Assembly: GCF_008329715.1 (NCBI RefSeq)
Contig: NZ_VTSR01000005.1
Coordinates: 558,001-622,000, forward strand
Length of the DNA: 64,000 nt
Source: Gimesia chilikensis
GTDB lineage: Bacteria > Planctomycetota > Planctomycetia > Planctomycetales > Planctomycetaceae
Reading direction: 5' to 3'
This document shows, piece after piece, positions 1-9,105 of this stretch (its first letter is position 1; each line of letters starts with the position of its first letter). The translations under genes were made by a program, and so were the position numbers. Under the pieces are notes generated by a model. The model was not told the origin of the DNA. It saw nothing but the letters and a program-made list of their open reading frames with translations, and did not search any database.

Positions 1-552
1 CTTGAAACCGTTTCCGACCAGCCGCCGGACTTCCTCTTCGATATCCTCCGGGGAACGACTCTGCAGTCCGGGACGTACCTGGGGAATGATGCAATACGTA
101 CACCGCAGGATACAACCATCCTGCACCTTCACATAAGCCCGTTTGCGACCTTCGAACTCGGAGATGCCGGTCGGCATGTCGACAATCCCGTGACGTTCCA
201 GGATATCGGGAAGCTCACGTTTATCCGTAACGACTTCAAATACACCCGGCAATTCGGAAACGGTCTTCGGATCTCGGGTGGCATAACAGCCCATCACGAG
301 AATCTTGGTACCGGGATTATTTTTAGAGAGCTGACGAATCAGCTTGCGCCCCTTCGAGTCGCCCGTCGCGGTGACGGTGCAGGTATTTACAACACACAGG
401 TCGGCCGTTTCATTCTCGCCTGCTTCGCGATAACCGTTCTTCTCCAGCGCCTCTTTTACGAGTTGGGTCTCATACTGATTTACTTTACAGCCCAGCGTGA
501 CGAGCTGGCATGTCTTCTCTGCTGGAGGCGTTTCGAGTCTGGTGAGTGTCAT
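1..552 (-). CDS. mtaB: tRNA methylthiotransferase, MtaB type (5' part only)
   Basis: Radical-SAM enzyme that would add a methylthio group to t6A37 of tRNA. The gene runs off the left edge; the first 184 codons are present, starting at the ATG at 552. The N-terminal UPF0004 domain carries LGCKVNQYET (Cys22) and ADLCVVNTCTVT (Cys53, Cys58), and the window ends inside the radical-SAM domain just after its cluster motif CILRCTYC. The LGCKVN..ET and NTCTVT wording is typical of MtaB rather than MiaB or RimO, so the subfamily call is inferred from motif resemblance. It is divergent from the gamma-glutamyltransferase gene, with 275 bases between them. Confidence 0.9.
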   Translation of the reverse strand, partial: MTLTRLETPPAEKTCQLVTLGCKVNQYETQLVKEALEKNGYREAGENETADLCVVNTCTVTATGDSKGRKLIRQLSKNNPGTKILVMGCYATRDPKTVSELPGVFEVVTDKRELPDILERHGIVDMPTGISEFEGRKRAYVKVQDGCILRCTYCIIPQVRPGLQSRSPEDIEEEVRRLVGNGFK

Positions 553-730
553 GGTATTGCGACTGTGTTTGTTAACGGTTTGTTGCGGATGTCGATGCGG
601 TGTCAGACAGCCGGGAATAGAATCATCTGAGGAAGCGGAAAACGGGTTTCAACAGGAAAACAGGGTAGCTGCACATCTGGAAAGATTTTCCGGCTTTCAC
701 TCTGGAAATCATTCAACACTGGTCGCATAG

Positions 731-736
731 TATAAT
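731..736 (+). promoter_or_regulatory. Possible -10 element upstream of ggt
   Basis: A perfect TATAAT lies 92 bases before the ggt start codon. No convincing -35 hexamer is seen at 16-18 bases upstream, so this is only a weak promoter candidate. Confidence 0.25.
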
Positions 737-827
737 CAGAGTTCTGACAGACTTCGAGCGGCAATAGAAGTTTGTCTCTCCTGATTGACACATTTTTGCA
801 TCCCAGATTAGACCCCGAGGGCAGAAC

Positions 828-2603
828 ATGCTGTTGAAACTTATTAAGTGTAAACCACTATTAAATAACGTGTTGTGCATCTTAATCTCCAGTTTAATCC
901 TCTTCAGCCCTCAAGCGGGTCGCGCAGCGGAACCTGCTGCCCCTACCGACGAAAAAGTATATGAACAGGCAGTAGTCGCCGCCGATCATCCCCTGGCGAG
1001 TGCCGCCGGGCTCGCCATTCTCAAAGCAGGCGGCAACGTCGTCGACGCCGCTGTGGCCACATCCTTCGCTCTGACTGTTCTCCGCCCGGCCAGCTGTGGT
1101 CTGGGGGGCGGCGGTTTCATGGTAATCTGGAATGCCAAAGATCAAAAGGCAACTGTGATCGACTACAGAGAACGGGCTCCCGCAGCTGCCACGCCTGATA
1201 TGTACGCCGAGCTGCCAGGAACTGACAAACAGCGTCAGCTGGCCAGCCGCCAGGGACCTCTGGCAGTCGCAGTCCCCTGCACTGTCGCCGGATTGAGTTA
1301 TGCTGTCAAAGAATACGGAACACTGGATCTGAAAACAGTGATGCTCCCCGCGATTCAACTGGCCCGACGTGGGGTTCCAATCAACGAACATATGCGTTCT
1401 GTCCAGAAAGGCATGCTGGCCCGTATCAAAAACGGAACCCTCAATCCGGATGAATTCAAGACGCTGGTCGATGACTACCTGAATCACGGCAAACCCTGGA
1501 AAGAAGATGCCCGTTTTTTCAGTCCGCAATTGAAGACTCTGGAACTCATCGCCGAATACGGGCATGACGGCTTTTATCGAGGGGCTGTCGCTGAAGCGAT
1601 GGTTGCCGCCTGTGGTAAATCGGCCGGCGGGATCCTGACGCTGGAAGACCTGAAAGCAACCCAACCCATTATTCGCAAACCACTGTCGACCAACTTCGAT
1701 GGCTATCAGATTCTGACGATGCCCCCTCCGTCGAGCGGAGGGATCGCCATCATCGAATCCTTCAATATGATCAAAGCGCTCGAGCAGCAGACACTAAAAC
1801 ACCCCTTCGGGAAACTGAAGTTCCACTCCCCGGAGGAAATTCACCTGCTGACGGAAGTCATGAAACATGCTTTTGCCGACCGAGCAGAGTACCTGGGTGA
1901 TGCCGACTTTGTCCCCGTTCCCATCGAACGGCTGACCAGCGGCACCTATGCCAGCGAACTGGCTCGTCGTATTGATCCGCAGCAGACAAAATCCATGAAA
2001 GATTACGGCCGCTACATTCCGCCCCAGGATGGAGGGACCAGCCATTTCTCAGTGATGGATGCCCAGGGAAACGCGGTCGCCTGCACCGAAACGATCAACC
2101 TGACCTTCGGCAGTTATGTCGTCATTCCCAAATACGGAATCGTCATGAACAATGAGATGGACGATTTCGCTGCCATCTCCGGCAAACCGAATGCCTTTGG
2201 TTTGATTCAGGGAAAAGCCAACGAAATCGAACCCGGCAAGAAACCGCTTTCGAGCATGTCCCCCACGATCGCCGTCAAAGATGGAAAAGCGGTCTTTTCC
2301 GCTGGTGCCTCCGGTGGCCCGCGCATCATCTCCAGCACACTGCAAGTGCTGTTGAACATGATTGTGTTCGGCATGACGCCGACTCAAGCCGTTGATGCGC
2401 CACGCATCCACCATCAATGGGTTCCCGAAGATCTCCTTCTGGAACCTGAGCTGTTTGGTGAGGTGGGTGAAAAGCTCAAAGGGTTTGGACACTCTACGAA
2501 AAAGAGCTCCAGTCTAGCCGCCTCCCAGGCCGTTTCCCGTCAGTCAGATGGCCTGCGGGGACACAGTGACCCACGTAAACACGGCGCTGCTGCCGGGTAT
2601 TAA
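828..2603 (+). CDS. ggt: Gamma-glutamyltransferase (periplasmic)
   Basis: Ntn-hydrolase that cleaves gamma-glutamyl bonds, as in glutathione, and transfers the group to water or amino acids. The 591-residue precursor has an N-terminal signal peptide (hydrophobic stretch about 14-30, likely cleavage near Ala33). The large-subunit core shows AGGNVVDAAVAT and GLGGGGFMV. The self-processing and catalytic threonine is Thr404 in DGGTSHFSV, which would begin the small subunit, followed by NLTFGS, LSSMSPT and the C-terminal GGPRIISS region. Length and motif order are normal for the family. The ATG is preceded by GAGGG at good spacing. It is convergent with the HEAT-repeat gene and appears to be monocistronic. 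Confidence 0.95.
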   Translation: MLLKLIKCKPLLNNVLCILISSLILFSPQAGRAAEPAAPTDEKVYEQAVVAADHPLASAAGLAILKAGGNVVDAAVATSFALTVLRPASCGLGGGGFMVIWNAKDQKATVIDYRERAPAAATPDMYAELPGTDKQRQLASRQGPLAVAVPCTVAGLSYAVKEYGTLDLKTVMLPAIQLARRGVPINEHMRSVQKGMLARIKNGTLNPDEFKTLVDDYLNHGKPWKEDARFFSPQLKTLELIAEYGHDGFYRGAVAEAMVAACGKSAGGILTLEDLKATQPIIRKPLSTNFDGYQILTMPPPSSGGIAIIESFNMIKALEQQTLKHPFGKLKFHSPEEIHLLTEVMKHAFADRAEYLGDADFVPVPIERLTSGTYASELARRIDPQQTKSMKDYGRYIPPQDGGTSHFSVMDAQGNAVACTETINLTFGSYVVIPKYGIVMNNEMDDFAAISGKPNAFGLIQGKANEIEPGKKPLSSMSPTIAVKDGKAVFSAGASGGPRIISSTLQVLLNMIVFGMTPTQAVDAPRIHHQWVPEDLLLEPELFGEVGEKLKGFGHSTKKSSSLAASQAVSRQSDGLRGHSDPRKHGAAAGY

Positions 2604-2623
2604 AGACCTCTAGAAAAAGCGGA

Positions 2624-4045
2624 TTACTTACCGGCTAATTTCTTTTCGATCTTAGTCTGGGTACGCAGCAGCTGCTCTTTCACCACATCATTCTCTTCGG
2701 TTTCTGCACGCTCCTGCAGCGCAGCAATTGCTTCTGCAGTTCCAACCGACTGCAGAATATTACAGGCCTCGATGCGCAGTGAAGAATCGGGATCATTCAA
2801 GAGTTGAAGCACCGGCTTTTCGGCGATTTCCCCCATGATCTGCAGGGCTCTTCGAGCATCCCTCCGGTCTTCCCGATCGGACAGTCGGCCCACAAGGACT
2901 TCAGCCATGGTCTGCGAATGAATATTCGGTAGCAGTTTGATAATTTTCTCTCGGACTAGAAAATCTTTTTCTTGTTCCAGCAGTTCTGCAAATTCACGTG
3001 TGGCACCATCCGTGTACCAGACTGCCATCGCATTCACATGCTCGGGCATCCGGAAACCTTCCTTGGCCAGAGGCAGAGTTGCGGCGAGAATTGACGACAC
3101 TCGCTGCAGGTCCTGGGGATCAGGATCCATTTTGGCCAGTTTTTTACAGGCGGTGTCATGGGCGAACGAACTGGTCCCCGCAATCACACGCAGCGCCCAG
3201 TCGATTGTCTCTTCGCCTGGTCTGGGTTTTAAATCGCGGTCCGTGCCGACTTCACTTTTGGGAATTACGGTTTTCTCAGGTGCGCTACCAATCGTCGGTA
3301 CATTTCCATTGGCTTGCATGTTTTTCAGCGACTCAGAATTCGCAGAAACTTTGAAGTCTGAATTCATTCCAGTATTTCCGGCCTGGACGTTCTGCGCGAG
3401 TACCTTCAGTTGAGGTAATTCTGTATCGACAGTGATGATTCGTTTTTGAATGTCGATCTCTTTGATCGCCCCACATTTCAACTTCTGAGCAAATGCAAAC
3501 AGATCTGCAGGAGCTGGCCGCATAATCAACACCAGTTGCTTATCAATCAGGTGTTGTTCCAGTTGAATTGGCTTCGCACTGCCAGGCTGCTGATTTCCCA
3601 CAACCGGAGCAAGCGTTTGTATAATCAAGGGCATCGCTTCGGGCATGTTATCACTAATGCCGCGCACGATCACAGCGACTCCCGGATTCTGTGCATCGAG
3701 GGTGTACTTACTCGTCTCTGCGATGAGATCAACCTGGGAAGAGCCCGTTCCGGAAGCGGGTGACTGCGCTCCCGGTTGCATCGTTGTCGTTTCTGACTTT
3801 GAGCTTGTTACCTGCGTCCCATTTCTCTCATCGCTCGACAATGCGTTACTCGATGTCGACCTTGGAGGCGACTGTTGTACAGAACGGGAGCGTGACGAGG
3901 AAGTGCTCTTATTACTCGAAGGCGCAAATGGATTGGAACTCACGCGCCGCTGCTCAGGCGAATTGGAACTGCCGCATCCACTGAAGCACAGTGTTCCGGT
4001 GAGAAGTACTACCAGTAAAGTTGTTTTCTGAGTTGTAACCAGCAT
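2624..4045 (-). CDS. HEAT-repeat lipoprotein
   Basis: Exported protein of about 473 residues and unknown function. From the ATG at 4045 it has a lipoprotein signal peptide with a lipobox-like CFSGC, so it is probably membrane-anchored in the periplasm or outer membrane. A Ser/Thr/Pro-rich low-complexity stretch follows. The middle (about residues 110-230) resembles no domain I can name, and the C-terminal third contains HEAT-like helical repeats, for example around the DDREDRRDARRAL and DPDSSLRIEACNIL segments. An upstream in-frame ATG at 4096 would add 17 polar residues before the signal peptide, so the start at 4045 is preferred. HEAT repeats suggest a protein-binding scaffold; no catalytic motif is visible. 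Confidence 0.75.
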   Translation of the reverse strand: MLVTTQKTTLLVVLLTGTLCFSGCGSSNSPEQRRVSSNPFAPSSNKSTSSSRSRSVQQSPPRSTSSNALSSDERNGTQVTSSKSETTTMQPGAQSPASGTGSSQVDLIAETSKYTLDAQNPGVAVIVRGISDNMPEAMPLIIQTLAPVVGNQQPGSAKPIQLEQHLIDKQLVLIMRPAPADLFAFAQKLKCGAIKEIDIQKRIITVDTELPQLKVLAQNVQAGNTGMNSDFKVSANSESLKNMQANGNVPTIGSAPEKTVIPKSEVGTDRDLKPRPGEETIDWALRVIAGTSSFAHDTACKKLAKMDPDPQDLQRVSSILAATLPLAKEGFRMPEHVNAMAVWYTDGATREFAELLEQEKDFLVREKIIKLLPNIHSQTMAEVLVGRLSDREDRRDARRALQIMGEIAEKPVLQLLNDPDSSLRIEACNILQSVGTAEAIAALQERAETEENDVVKEQLLRTQTKIEKKLAGK

Positions 4046-4291
4046 GGCGTATCGGTTCTGTTGATGAGGAAGGTGCCTGCTAAGTACGTGTGACAATTAC
4101 TGAATGATCAATTGTACTTCACGCACAGGAGGGAGTGACACAAAAATGTGTAATAAATATAGACGTATTAACACAGCGCATGACGCATCTCGTGTCAGAT
4201 GTATACACCATACCCCAAATTGGACGTATGTGCAACAGCCGTTTGCCTCTCCATTCCCCCAAATCTTCGCCAATTATTAATAAACCGGGTA

Positions 4292-5173
4292 TTATCCCCA
4301 ATATTGAGCCATTTTGGCCCGCAGAAATGCCACGCTTTCCTGGAGTTCTTCCATCCCGTTGACGCCATCTTCGATGCTGATCCAGCTGTCGAATCCAACT
4401 TCTTTTAACTGTGAGAAGATCTCGTCGTAATCATTCAGCCCCTTGCCGATCACACCATGGCTGAGACGACTGGCATATCCCAGGCTGTTTTCTTCTTTGC
4501 GCAGGTCCTCAATGGTCCCTTCAATCAGATAACGATCGCTGGCGTGCATCGTAACGACCCGCTCCTTGATCCGTGCCAGGAGTTCCAGTGGATCCTCTCC
4601 CGCCAGAATCGTGTTGCTCGGATCATAGTTGACCCCGAAGTAGGGAGAATCAATCCGAGACACCAGATCGCAGAAGACATCCGCCATCTGAGCAAATTCC
4701 GGATAGTCCCAGTAATTGTCTTTGTAGTGATTCTCAATGATCAGGGTGAGCCCAAGCTGCTCTGCCAGCGGCAGGCAGGCTTCGATGGAAGAGACCGTAT
4801 ACTGGATGCCCTCTTCCCGGGAAACTTCGGGGCGTCTCTGCCCGGATAGGACTCGACAATATTTTCCCCCCAATGCAGCCGTCATTTCCATCCAGAATTT
4901 TTCATGCTCGACCTGCTCTTTACGAAATGCTTCATCAGGATGAGTAAAGTCCGGCGAGCAGCACATCATGGGAATTTCCAATCCCTGATCCGTTGCCATC
5001 TTTTTGGCTTCCGGCCAGAAATTCTGATCCTTCATCTCCAGGAAACCGGCATAGAATTCAAGTCCATCAATATCGAGTGTCGCTGCCAGTTCAATCCACT
5101 GCTGGAGTGTCATTTCACCGGACAGACACAGTTCATCCATAAAGGCTTTAGGAAACGCGGCTAGTTTGGGCAT
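4292..5173 (-). CDS. Sugar phosphate isomerase/epimerase family protein (TIM barrel)
   Basis: Protein of 293 residues with the AP-endonuclease-2 / xylose-isomerase-like TIM-barrel pattern: LDIDGLEFYAGF near the N-terminus, LIIENHYKD for a metal-binding glutamate, FGVNYDPSN, VVTMHASDRY and a C-terminal SWISIEDGVNGMEEL. These are the usual positions of Glu/Asp/His metal ligands in this fold. The substrate cannot be read from sequence. It is the third gene of a minus-strand operon after the hexulose-phosphate-synthase-like and dehydrogenase genes, 64 bases downstream, so it probably acts on a ketose or ketose phosphate made by the same pathway. The best analogy is an epimerase such as UlaE or a hydroxypyruvate isomerase, but that is inference. 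Confidence 0.8.
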   Translation of the reverse strand: MPKLAAFPKAFMDELCLSGEMTLQQWIELAATLDIDGLEFYAGFLEMKDQNFWPEAKKMATDQGLEIPMMCCSPDFTHPDEAFRKEQVEHEKFWMEMTAALGGKYCRVLSGQRRPEVSREEGIQYTVSSIEACLPLAEQLGLTLIIENHYKDNYWDYPEFAQMADVFCDLVSRIDSPYFGVNYDPSNTILAGEDPLELLARIKERVVTMHASDRYLIEGTIEDLRKEENSLGYASRLSHGVIGKGLNDYDEIFSQLKEVGFDSWISIEDGVNGMEELQESVAFLRAKMAQYWG

Positions 5174-5237
5174 CGAAGGTTCCAGTTTTTATATTCAACG
5201 TTGCAGGAAATGTTTTACATTAGCAGGGTGCTCAACA

Positions 5238-6278
5238 TCAGGGCGTGAGAACCGCTTTGACGATCTCGCCAGAGTGCATCGTCTCGAAAGCAGTATGCCA
5301 GTCACTCAGAGACCAGGTACCACCGATAATCGGATCGATGTTCAATTGCCCGGTCGTTAATAACCGAATCACCCGCTCCCAGATCGGCCAGTTATGGCTG
5401 AAGCTGCCTTGCAGGCGAATATTCTTCTGTACGAGAGGATCCAGCGAGAAGCCCAGAGGTTGAGGCCCCCAGCCCACCTTACTGATCCAGCCCCCAGGAC
5501 GAACGATCTCCAGTGACTTCTTCAATGTCACTGACACGCCGGCAGCATCGACCACACCATTCACGCCAAGACCATCTACCGCCAGGCTCCAATCATCCAG
5601 ACCGGCAATGATCGGTTCACAGCCATACTCGCGAGCAGCGATTTCCAGACGGCCCTGATCCCGTTCCAGACCAACAACTGCAACTTCCGCTCCCTGCAGG
5701 CGAGCCATTGCAGCACACAGCAAACCAATGGGCCCCGGCCCGAACACGACGACCCGATCACCCGGTTGAATATCTCCATTCATGACGACTGCATTAAAGG
5801 CCACGCAGCAAGGTTCCGTGAGAGCCGCTTTTTCCAGAGGCAGACTGTCAGGCACATGATGCAGACAACGTGCCGGCACCCGGACAAAACTGGTCATGGC
5901 ACCATTCACACCGTAGCCGAAGCCTTTTCGAGTCGGATCCAGATTGTAGCGTCCCTCGCGAGAGAGCGGATTGTCGGGATCGATGATGGCCGCTGTTTCA
6001 CTGACGACGCGATCTCCGATCGACCAGTTACGAACCAGTTCACCCGTCCTGGAAATCGTACCAGCAAATTCATGCCCCAGCACAACGGGATAGTTGACCG
6101 GCCAACTATGGTCTGCCGTCCATTGATGCAGGTCACTGCCACAGACACCCACGGCTGCCACTTCCAACAGCACTTCATCCGGTCCAATCTCGGGAACCGG
6201 AATCTCCTGTAATTCAACCGAGTCTGCCTCGGGAGCATAATTCACGACTGCCGTCTGCATTGATTCCACCTGACTCAT
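5238..6278 (-). CDS. Zinc-dependent medium-chain dehydrogenase
   Basis: MDR-family polyol/sugar dehydrogenase of 346 residues. It shows the catalytic zinc site GVCGSDLHQW and GHEFAGTI, and the nucleotide-binding motif GPGPIGLLCAA in the Rossmann domain. The four-cysteine structural-zinc loop is not evident: the region after the catalytic zinc site reads DPDNPLSREGRYNLD without the Cys cluster, which is an oddity for the sorbitol/threonine dehydrogenase branch. The start codon overlaps the stop of the upstream synthase gene (ATGA), implying translational coupling. It probably oxidises a sugar alcohol or reduces a ketose in the pathway of its operon partners; the substrate is unknown. Confidence 0.85.
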   Translation of the reverse strand: MSQVESMQTAVVNYAPEADSVELQEIPVPEIGPDEVLLEVAAVGVCGSDLHQWTADHSWPVNYPVVLGHEFAGTISRTGELVRNWSIGDRVVSETAAIIDPDNPLSREGRYNLDPTRKGFGYGVNGAMTSFVRVPARCLHHVPDSLPLEKAALTEPCCVAFNAVVMNGDIQPGDRVVVFGPGPIGLLCAAMARLQGAEVAVVGLERDQGRLEIAAREYGCEPIIAGLDDWSLAVDGLGVNGVVDAAGVSVTLKKSLEIVRPGGWISKVGWGPQPLGFSLDPLVQKNIRLQGSFSHNWPIWERVIRLLTTGQLNIDPIIGGTWSLSDWHTAFETMHSGEIVKAVLTP

Positions 6279-6982
6279 TTCTGACCTCCAATCGCAACAT
6301 CACCGTAAGCGTGTACTTTTTCACAAATCAGCCGCAGTGAATCTTCCAGATCTCCACTGGCGGTCTTAAAGGAATCGGCATCAATGGTCAGCGGTGCTCC
6401 CAGTACGACCAGCGGCGCCCCATATTCGGGAGTGCGAATCGCCTGTTCGAGCGAAAGCCCACCCACAGCCTGCACGGGAATGCTGACAGCTTCGACGACT
6501 TCTTTTAATTGATCCAGGGGACTGGGCATCCGCTCGCCACGGGCAGCGATTCCCCGACGTTCATCATAGCCGACATGATGAATCACATAGTCGCATCCCA
6601 GGTCTTCCAGTTTTTTCGCGGCAGAGACCATGTCATCTGCGAGATTATCTCCCATGACTTCGACGCCATGATCTTTCCCGGCCTTGACCACGCAATGAAT
6701 CGTTTCTGCATGTGCCCGTGACATCACAACAACGTGCGTCGCACCTGCCTTGGCCATCATTTCCGCTTCCAGGTAACCACCATCCATGGTCTTGAGATCC
6801 GCCACGATCGGAGTTTCCGGAAACGCTTTCCGCAACTCCCTGACACAGTTCAAACCCTCTGCCAGAATCAGGGGAGTGCCGGCTTCCAGCCAGTCCACTC
6901 CTGCCCGCATCGCCATCGCTGCCGTTTCGAGCGCCTCTTCAATATTGGTCAGATCCAGTGAAATCTGTACGATCGGCTTCAT
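6275..6982 (-). CDS. 3-hexulose-6-phosphate synthase-like (HUMPS family) protein
   Basis: Member of the orotidine-5'-phosphate-decarboxylase superfamily, 235 residues. The motif ADLKTMDGG holds the D-x-K-x-x-D active-site signature of the HUMPS group (hexulose-phosphate synthase and 3-keto-L-gulonate-6-phosphate decarboxylase). The upstream GTPLILAEGL and the later HVGYD resemble hexulose-phosphate synthase more than UlaD. The C-terminal phosphate-binding part is AVGGLSLEQA. It is the first gene of the three-gene operon. No 6-phospho-3-hexuloisomerase gene is adjacent, so classical formaldehyde fixation is not shown. The enzyme may instead make or break a ketose phosphate that the following dehydrogenase and isomerase use. 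Confidence 0.8.
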   Translation of the reverse strand: MKPIVQISLDLTNIEEALETAAMAMRAGVDWLEAGTPLILAEGLNCVRELRKAFPETPIVADLKTMDGGYLEAEMMAKAGATHVVVMSRAHAETIHCVVKAGKDHGVEVMGDNLADDMVSAAKKLEDLGCDYVIHHVGYDERRGIAARGERMPSPLDQLKEVVEAVSIPVQAVGGLSLEQAIRTPEYGAPLVVLGAPLTIDADSFKTASGDLEDSLRLICEKVHAYGDVAIGGQK

Positions 6983-7010
6983 AAATTCATTTCACTTTCT
7001 GTGTCTGTAG

Positions 7011-7415
7011 CGGTAAGCGTCTTAAAAAAAGATGATCTGTTCATCTCTGTAAATCACTTCAAAGTAGACTCGATTTCATCCTAACCAAAGGATTTCAGAA
7101 ATGCGACTGCTGAGGCTCCGATCCGGAACAGAGCCTCTTATTCCGGGCGGACCTGCTCTCCAGAACGCTCCCCAAATCCAAGCCACAGGCCCCAGAATAA
7201 ACATGGCATTACGTACACATTCATTTTAGATGATCTCCGCACATCCCACCAGAAGTCTTCGTAAACGTTAAAGTTTAACACCCAAGAGCCCGGCAGTGTG
7301 GAATTTGACGGTTTTGAGGTAAATTCTGATCTTCCGGATTCCGATTCGATTAATGGCGTGCTCTGTACGCAAAGGAAAACTGTTTGACTCTGGATGATTG
7401 ACAGGACAGCCAGAA
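7011..7415. other. Divergent intergenic region with two small dyads
   Basis: About 400 bases between the hexulose-phosphate-synthase-like operon and the HlyD-like gene. I see no gene. It holds a hairpin (GAGGCTC at 7112-7118 pairing with GAGCCTC at 7131-7137) and a perfect 13-base palindrome at 7267-7279. Either could be an operator for the divergent genes; there is no direct evidence. Confidence 0.4.
7267..7279. repeat. Perfect 13-base palindrome GTTAAAGTTTAAC
   Basis: Six-base arms around one central base, in the divergent intergenic region about 140 bases before the HlyD-like gene. It could be a dimeric regulator binding site. An AT-rich palindrome of this length can also arise by chance. 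Confidence 0.35.
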
Positions 7416-8558
7416 ATGCCTGCTGAAACTATCGATGACTATCAGGTGCAGCACCATCTGAACGAACATCACTCCTCGCTCGGTTTCCGGGCGCTGGTCA
7501 TATTAATGATTGCACTGGTCGGGGGCGTCAGTTGCGCTCAATGGGTCAGAGGACTCCGCGTTGACAGTTACGTCGGCTCGCTTCAAGCCCCGAAAACGAT
7601 CGTCACTGCGCGAACCGATGCGGTGATCCAGAAAATGCATGTCACAGAAGGACAGACAGTAGACAGCGAGGATATTGTTGTAACACTCTTTGATCGCTCG
7701 CTCGAAAAAACCTGGCAGGTCAAACAACAGCAGTTAGCGGCTCTGGAAGCAGAGTTGGAACAGTCCCAGGCAAAAACTGAAGTTGAACTGGCGTTACGCA
7801 ATAAAGAAATCGAGTCCGAAGTCTTCCAGGCCAAACTCAAATCATCTCAGTACCTCAAAGAGCAGTACATTCATCAGATTACCAATTTGGCCTGGCAGGA
7901 CTTCCTGCAGGATTACGATTCGATCTCCAGTAGTGGCTCGAACGAAGAAGTATTTCGCTCACTGGTTTATGAAAGCCGTCTTCCTGATGAGAATCGGATC
8001 ACCGCCATGCTGCGACAGGAATCTGCTCGTAACTCGGCCGAAGTGTTTGCAGCGCGTGTCAAACTCTGTGAAGAACAGATGGCCGAATTAAAAGCACTGC
8101 AAAGAAAACTTCCTCAGCAGATTCGCCTGGCGATGGGAGTCGAAGTGATCAAGAATCGACTCGAACAGGTGAAAAACGAGTTGAAACAACTCGAAACCCA
8201 GCGCGAAGACCTGCAGCTCAAAGCTGGTCGCTACGGCACCGTCGGCATGCTTGAAAAAGAAGTCGGCGATACCATCCAGAAGGGGGCTCCTATCGTTGAA
8301 CTGTTCGATAAAGACCACCCCTATCTGCTGGTTGAAGTCCCCTCTCGCAAGATCAGCCTGTTTGAAGAAGGGACTCAGGTCAAAATTCTTTTCTCGGGAG
8401 ATCTCAAGGGGAAGGGCGTTGTTCGGAAAATCTCAGAGCAGGCCGTTCGTAAAACCGGTTCCAACGAAAGTCTGATTCTGGTACATGTCGAGCCGGCAGG
8501 TCCACTCTGGCCTGAACTGCCTATGGGAACAACCGTCGACATCTCCCTGGAGAAATAA
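7416..8558 (+). CDS. HlyD/membrane-fusion-like protein
   Basis: Protein of 380 residues from the ATG at 7416, which has AGGA nine bases upstream; an in-frame TTG at 7398 is a weaker alternative. A single N-terminal membrane segment (about residues 25-45) is followed by a biotinyl-lipoyl-like half motif (TDAVIQKMHVTEGQTV), a long coiled coil (about 95-265, rich in Gln/Glu/Lys heptads), the second half motif around GMLEKEVGDTIQKGAPI, and a beta-barrel domain. This is the architecture of periplasmic adaptor proteins of efflux or type I secretion systems. No inner-membrane pump or outer-membrane channel gene is adjacent, so its partner is unknown. Confidence 0.8.
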   Translation: MPAETIDDYQVQHHLNEHHSSLGFRALVILMIALVGGVSCAQWVRGLRVDSYVGSLQAPKTIVTARTDAVIQKMHVTEGQTVDSEDIVVTLFDRSLEKTWQVKQQQLAALEAELEQSQAKTEVELALRNKEIESEVFQAKLKSSQYLKEQYIHQITNLAWQDFLQDYDSISSSGSNEEVFRSLVYESRLPDENRITAMLRQESARNSAEVFAARVKLCEEQMAELKALQRKLPQQIRLAMGVEVIKNRLEQVKNELKQLETQREDLQLKAGRYGTVGMLEKEVGDTIQKGAPIVELFDKDHPYLLVEVPSRKISLFEEGTQVKILFSGDLKGKGVVRKISEQAVRKTGSNESLILVHVEPAGPLWPELPMGTTVDISLEK

Positions 8559-8759
8559 TCGACCCAGGCTGCAGAATCGGAATTTCATTCCAGATGCAGT
8601 GAAATCCTAACCTCAGATAAAGCCATGCCTTGCGTCAGATGCGCTGCAGTTGAGTGAATTTCGGCTTGCATTCCAAACAAAAAGACTACAATATTTGTCC
8701 ATTCCAGTGATTCTTGTCAGGAGTAACTTTTCACTGGAGCCTGATCTTTTCTCTCTCAC

Positions 8760-9080
8760 ATGCTTGGGGAAACCACCACAGGCGCCCCCTTTTCCGTGAG
8801 AGATTTTCAGGTACGTTCTTTAACAAATCGGGTCGTGCGGCTGCAGGAAGCTGGTTCGCCGAGTTTCATTCTCAAACCATTTGTAGTGAGGAGAAGACCG
8901 TTGGGTAATTCAGCTACCATTCCTTTTTCAGCACATCAGACAGATCAGTTATCAGTCGATGCGATTGAGGAGATTAAGCTGCGCACCTGGGCACGAAAGA
9001 ACTACACCGAAGTATCGCAGCGCGACGATCTCTGGCACCCTGTCATCCTGGACGAAATGCTTCGCATTGACCAGGAGTAA
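8760..9080 (+). CDS. Small hypothetical protein
   Basis: Protein of 106 residues that I cannot assign. The N-terminal half is basic and low in obvious structure. The C-terminal 40 residues (DAIEEIKLRTWARKN through WHPVILDEM) look like a conserved amphipathic helical unit and have the feel of real coding sequence. The start at 8760 lacks a strong ribosome binding site. A -10-like TACAAT occurs at 8687-8692. It is convergent with the M24 peptidase gene. Confidence 0.55.
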   Translation: MLGETTTGAPFSVRDFQVRSLTNRVVRLQEAGSPSFILKPFVVRRRPLGNSATIPFSAHQTDQLSVDAIEEIKLRTWARKNYTEVSQRDDLWHPVILDEMLRIDQE

Positions 9081-9105
9081 CTCTGAATCTTCTGGAGCGT
9101 CTGGC

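Noticed and set aside
894..1664. Long open frame of 256 codons opposite ggt
   Set aside because: Lies wholly inside ggt on the other strand; Cys/His/Arg-rich composition typical of an antisense shadow, while ggt has all family motifs.
4119..4301. 60-codon minus-strand frame between the HEAT lipoprotein and TIM-barrel genes
   Set aside because: Overlaps the end of the TIM-barrel gene and has no protein-like pattern.
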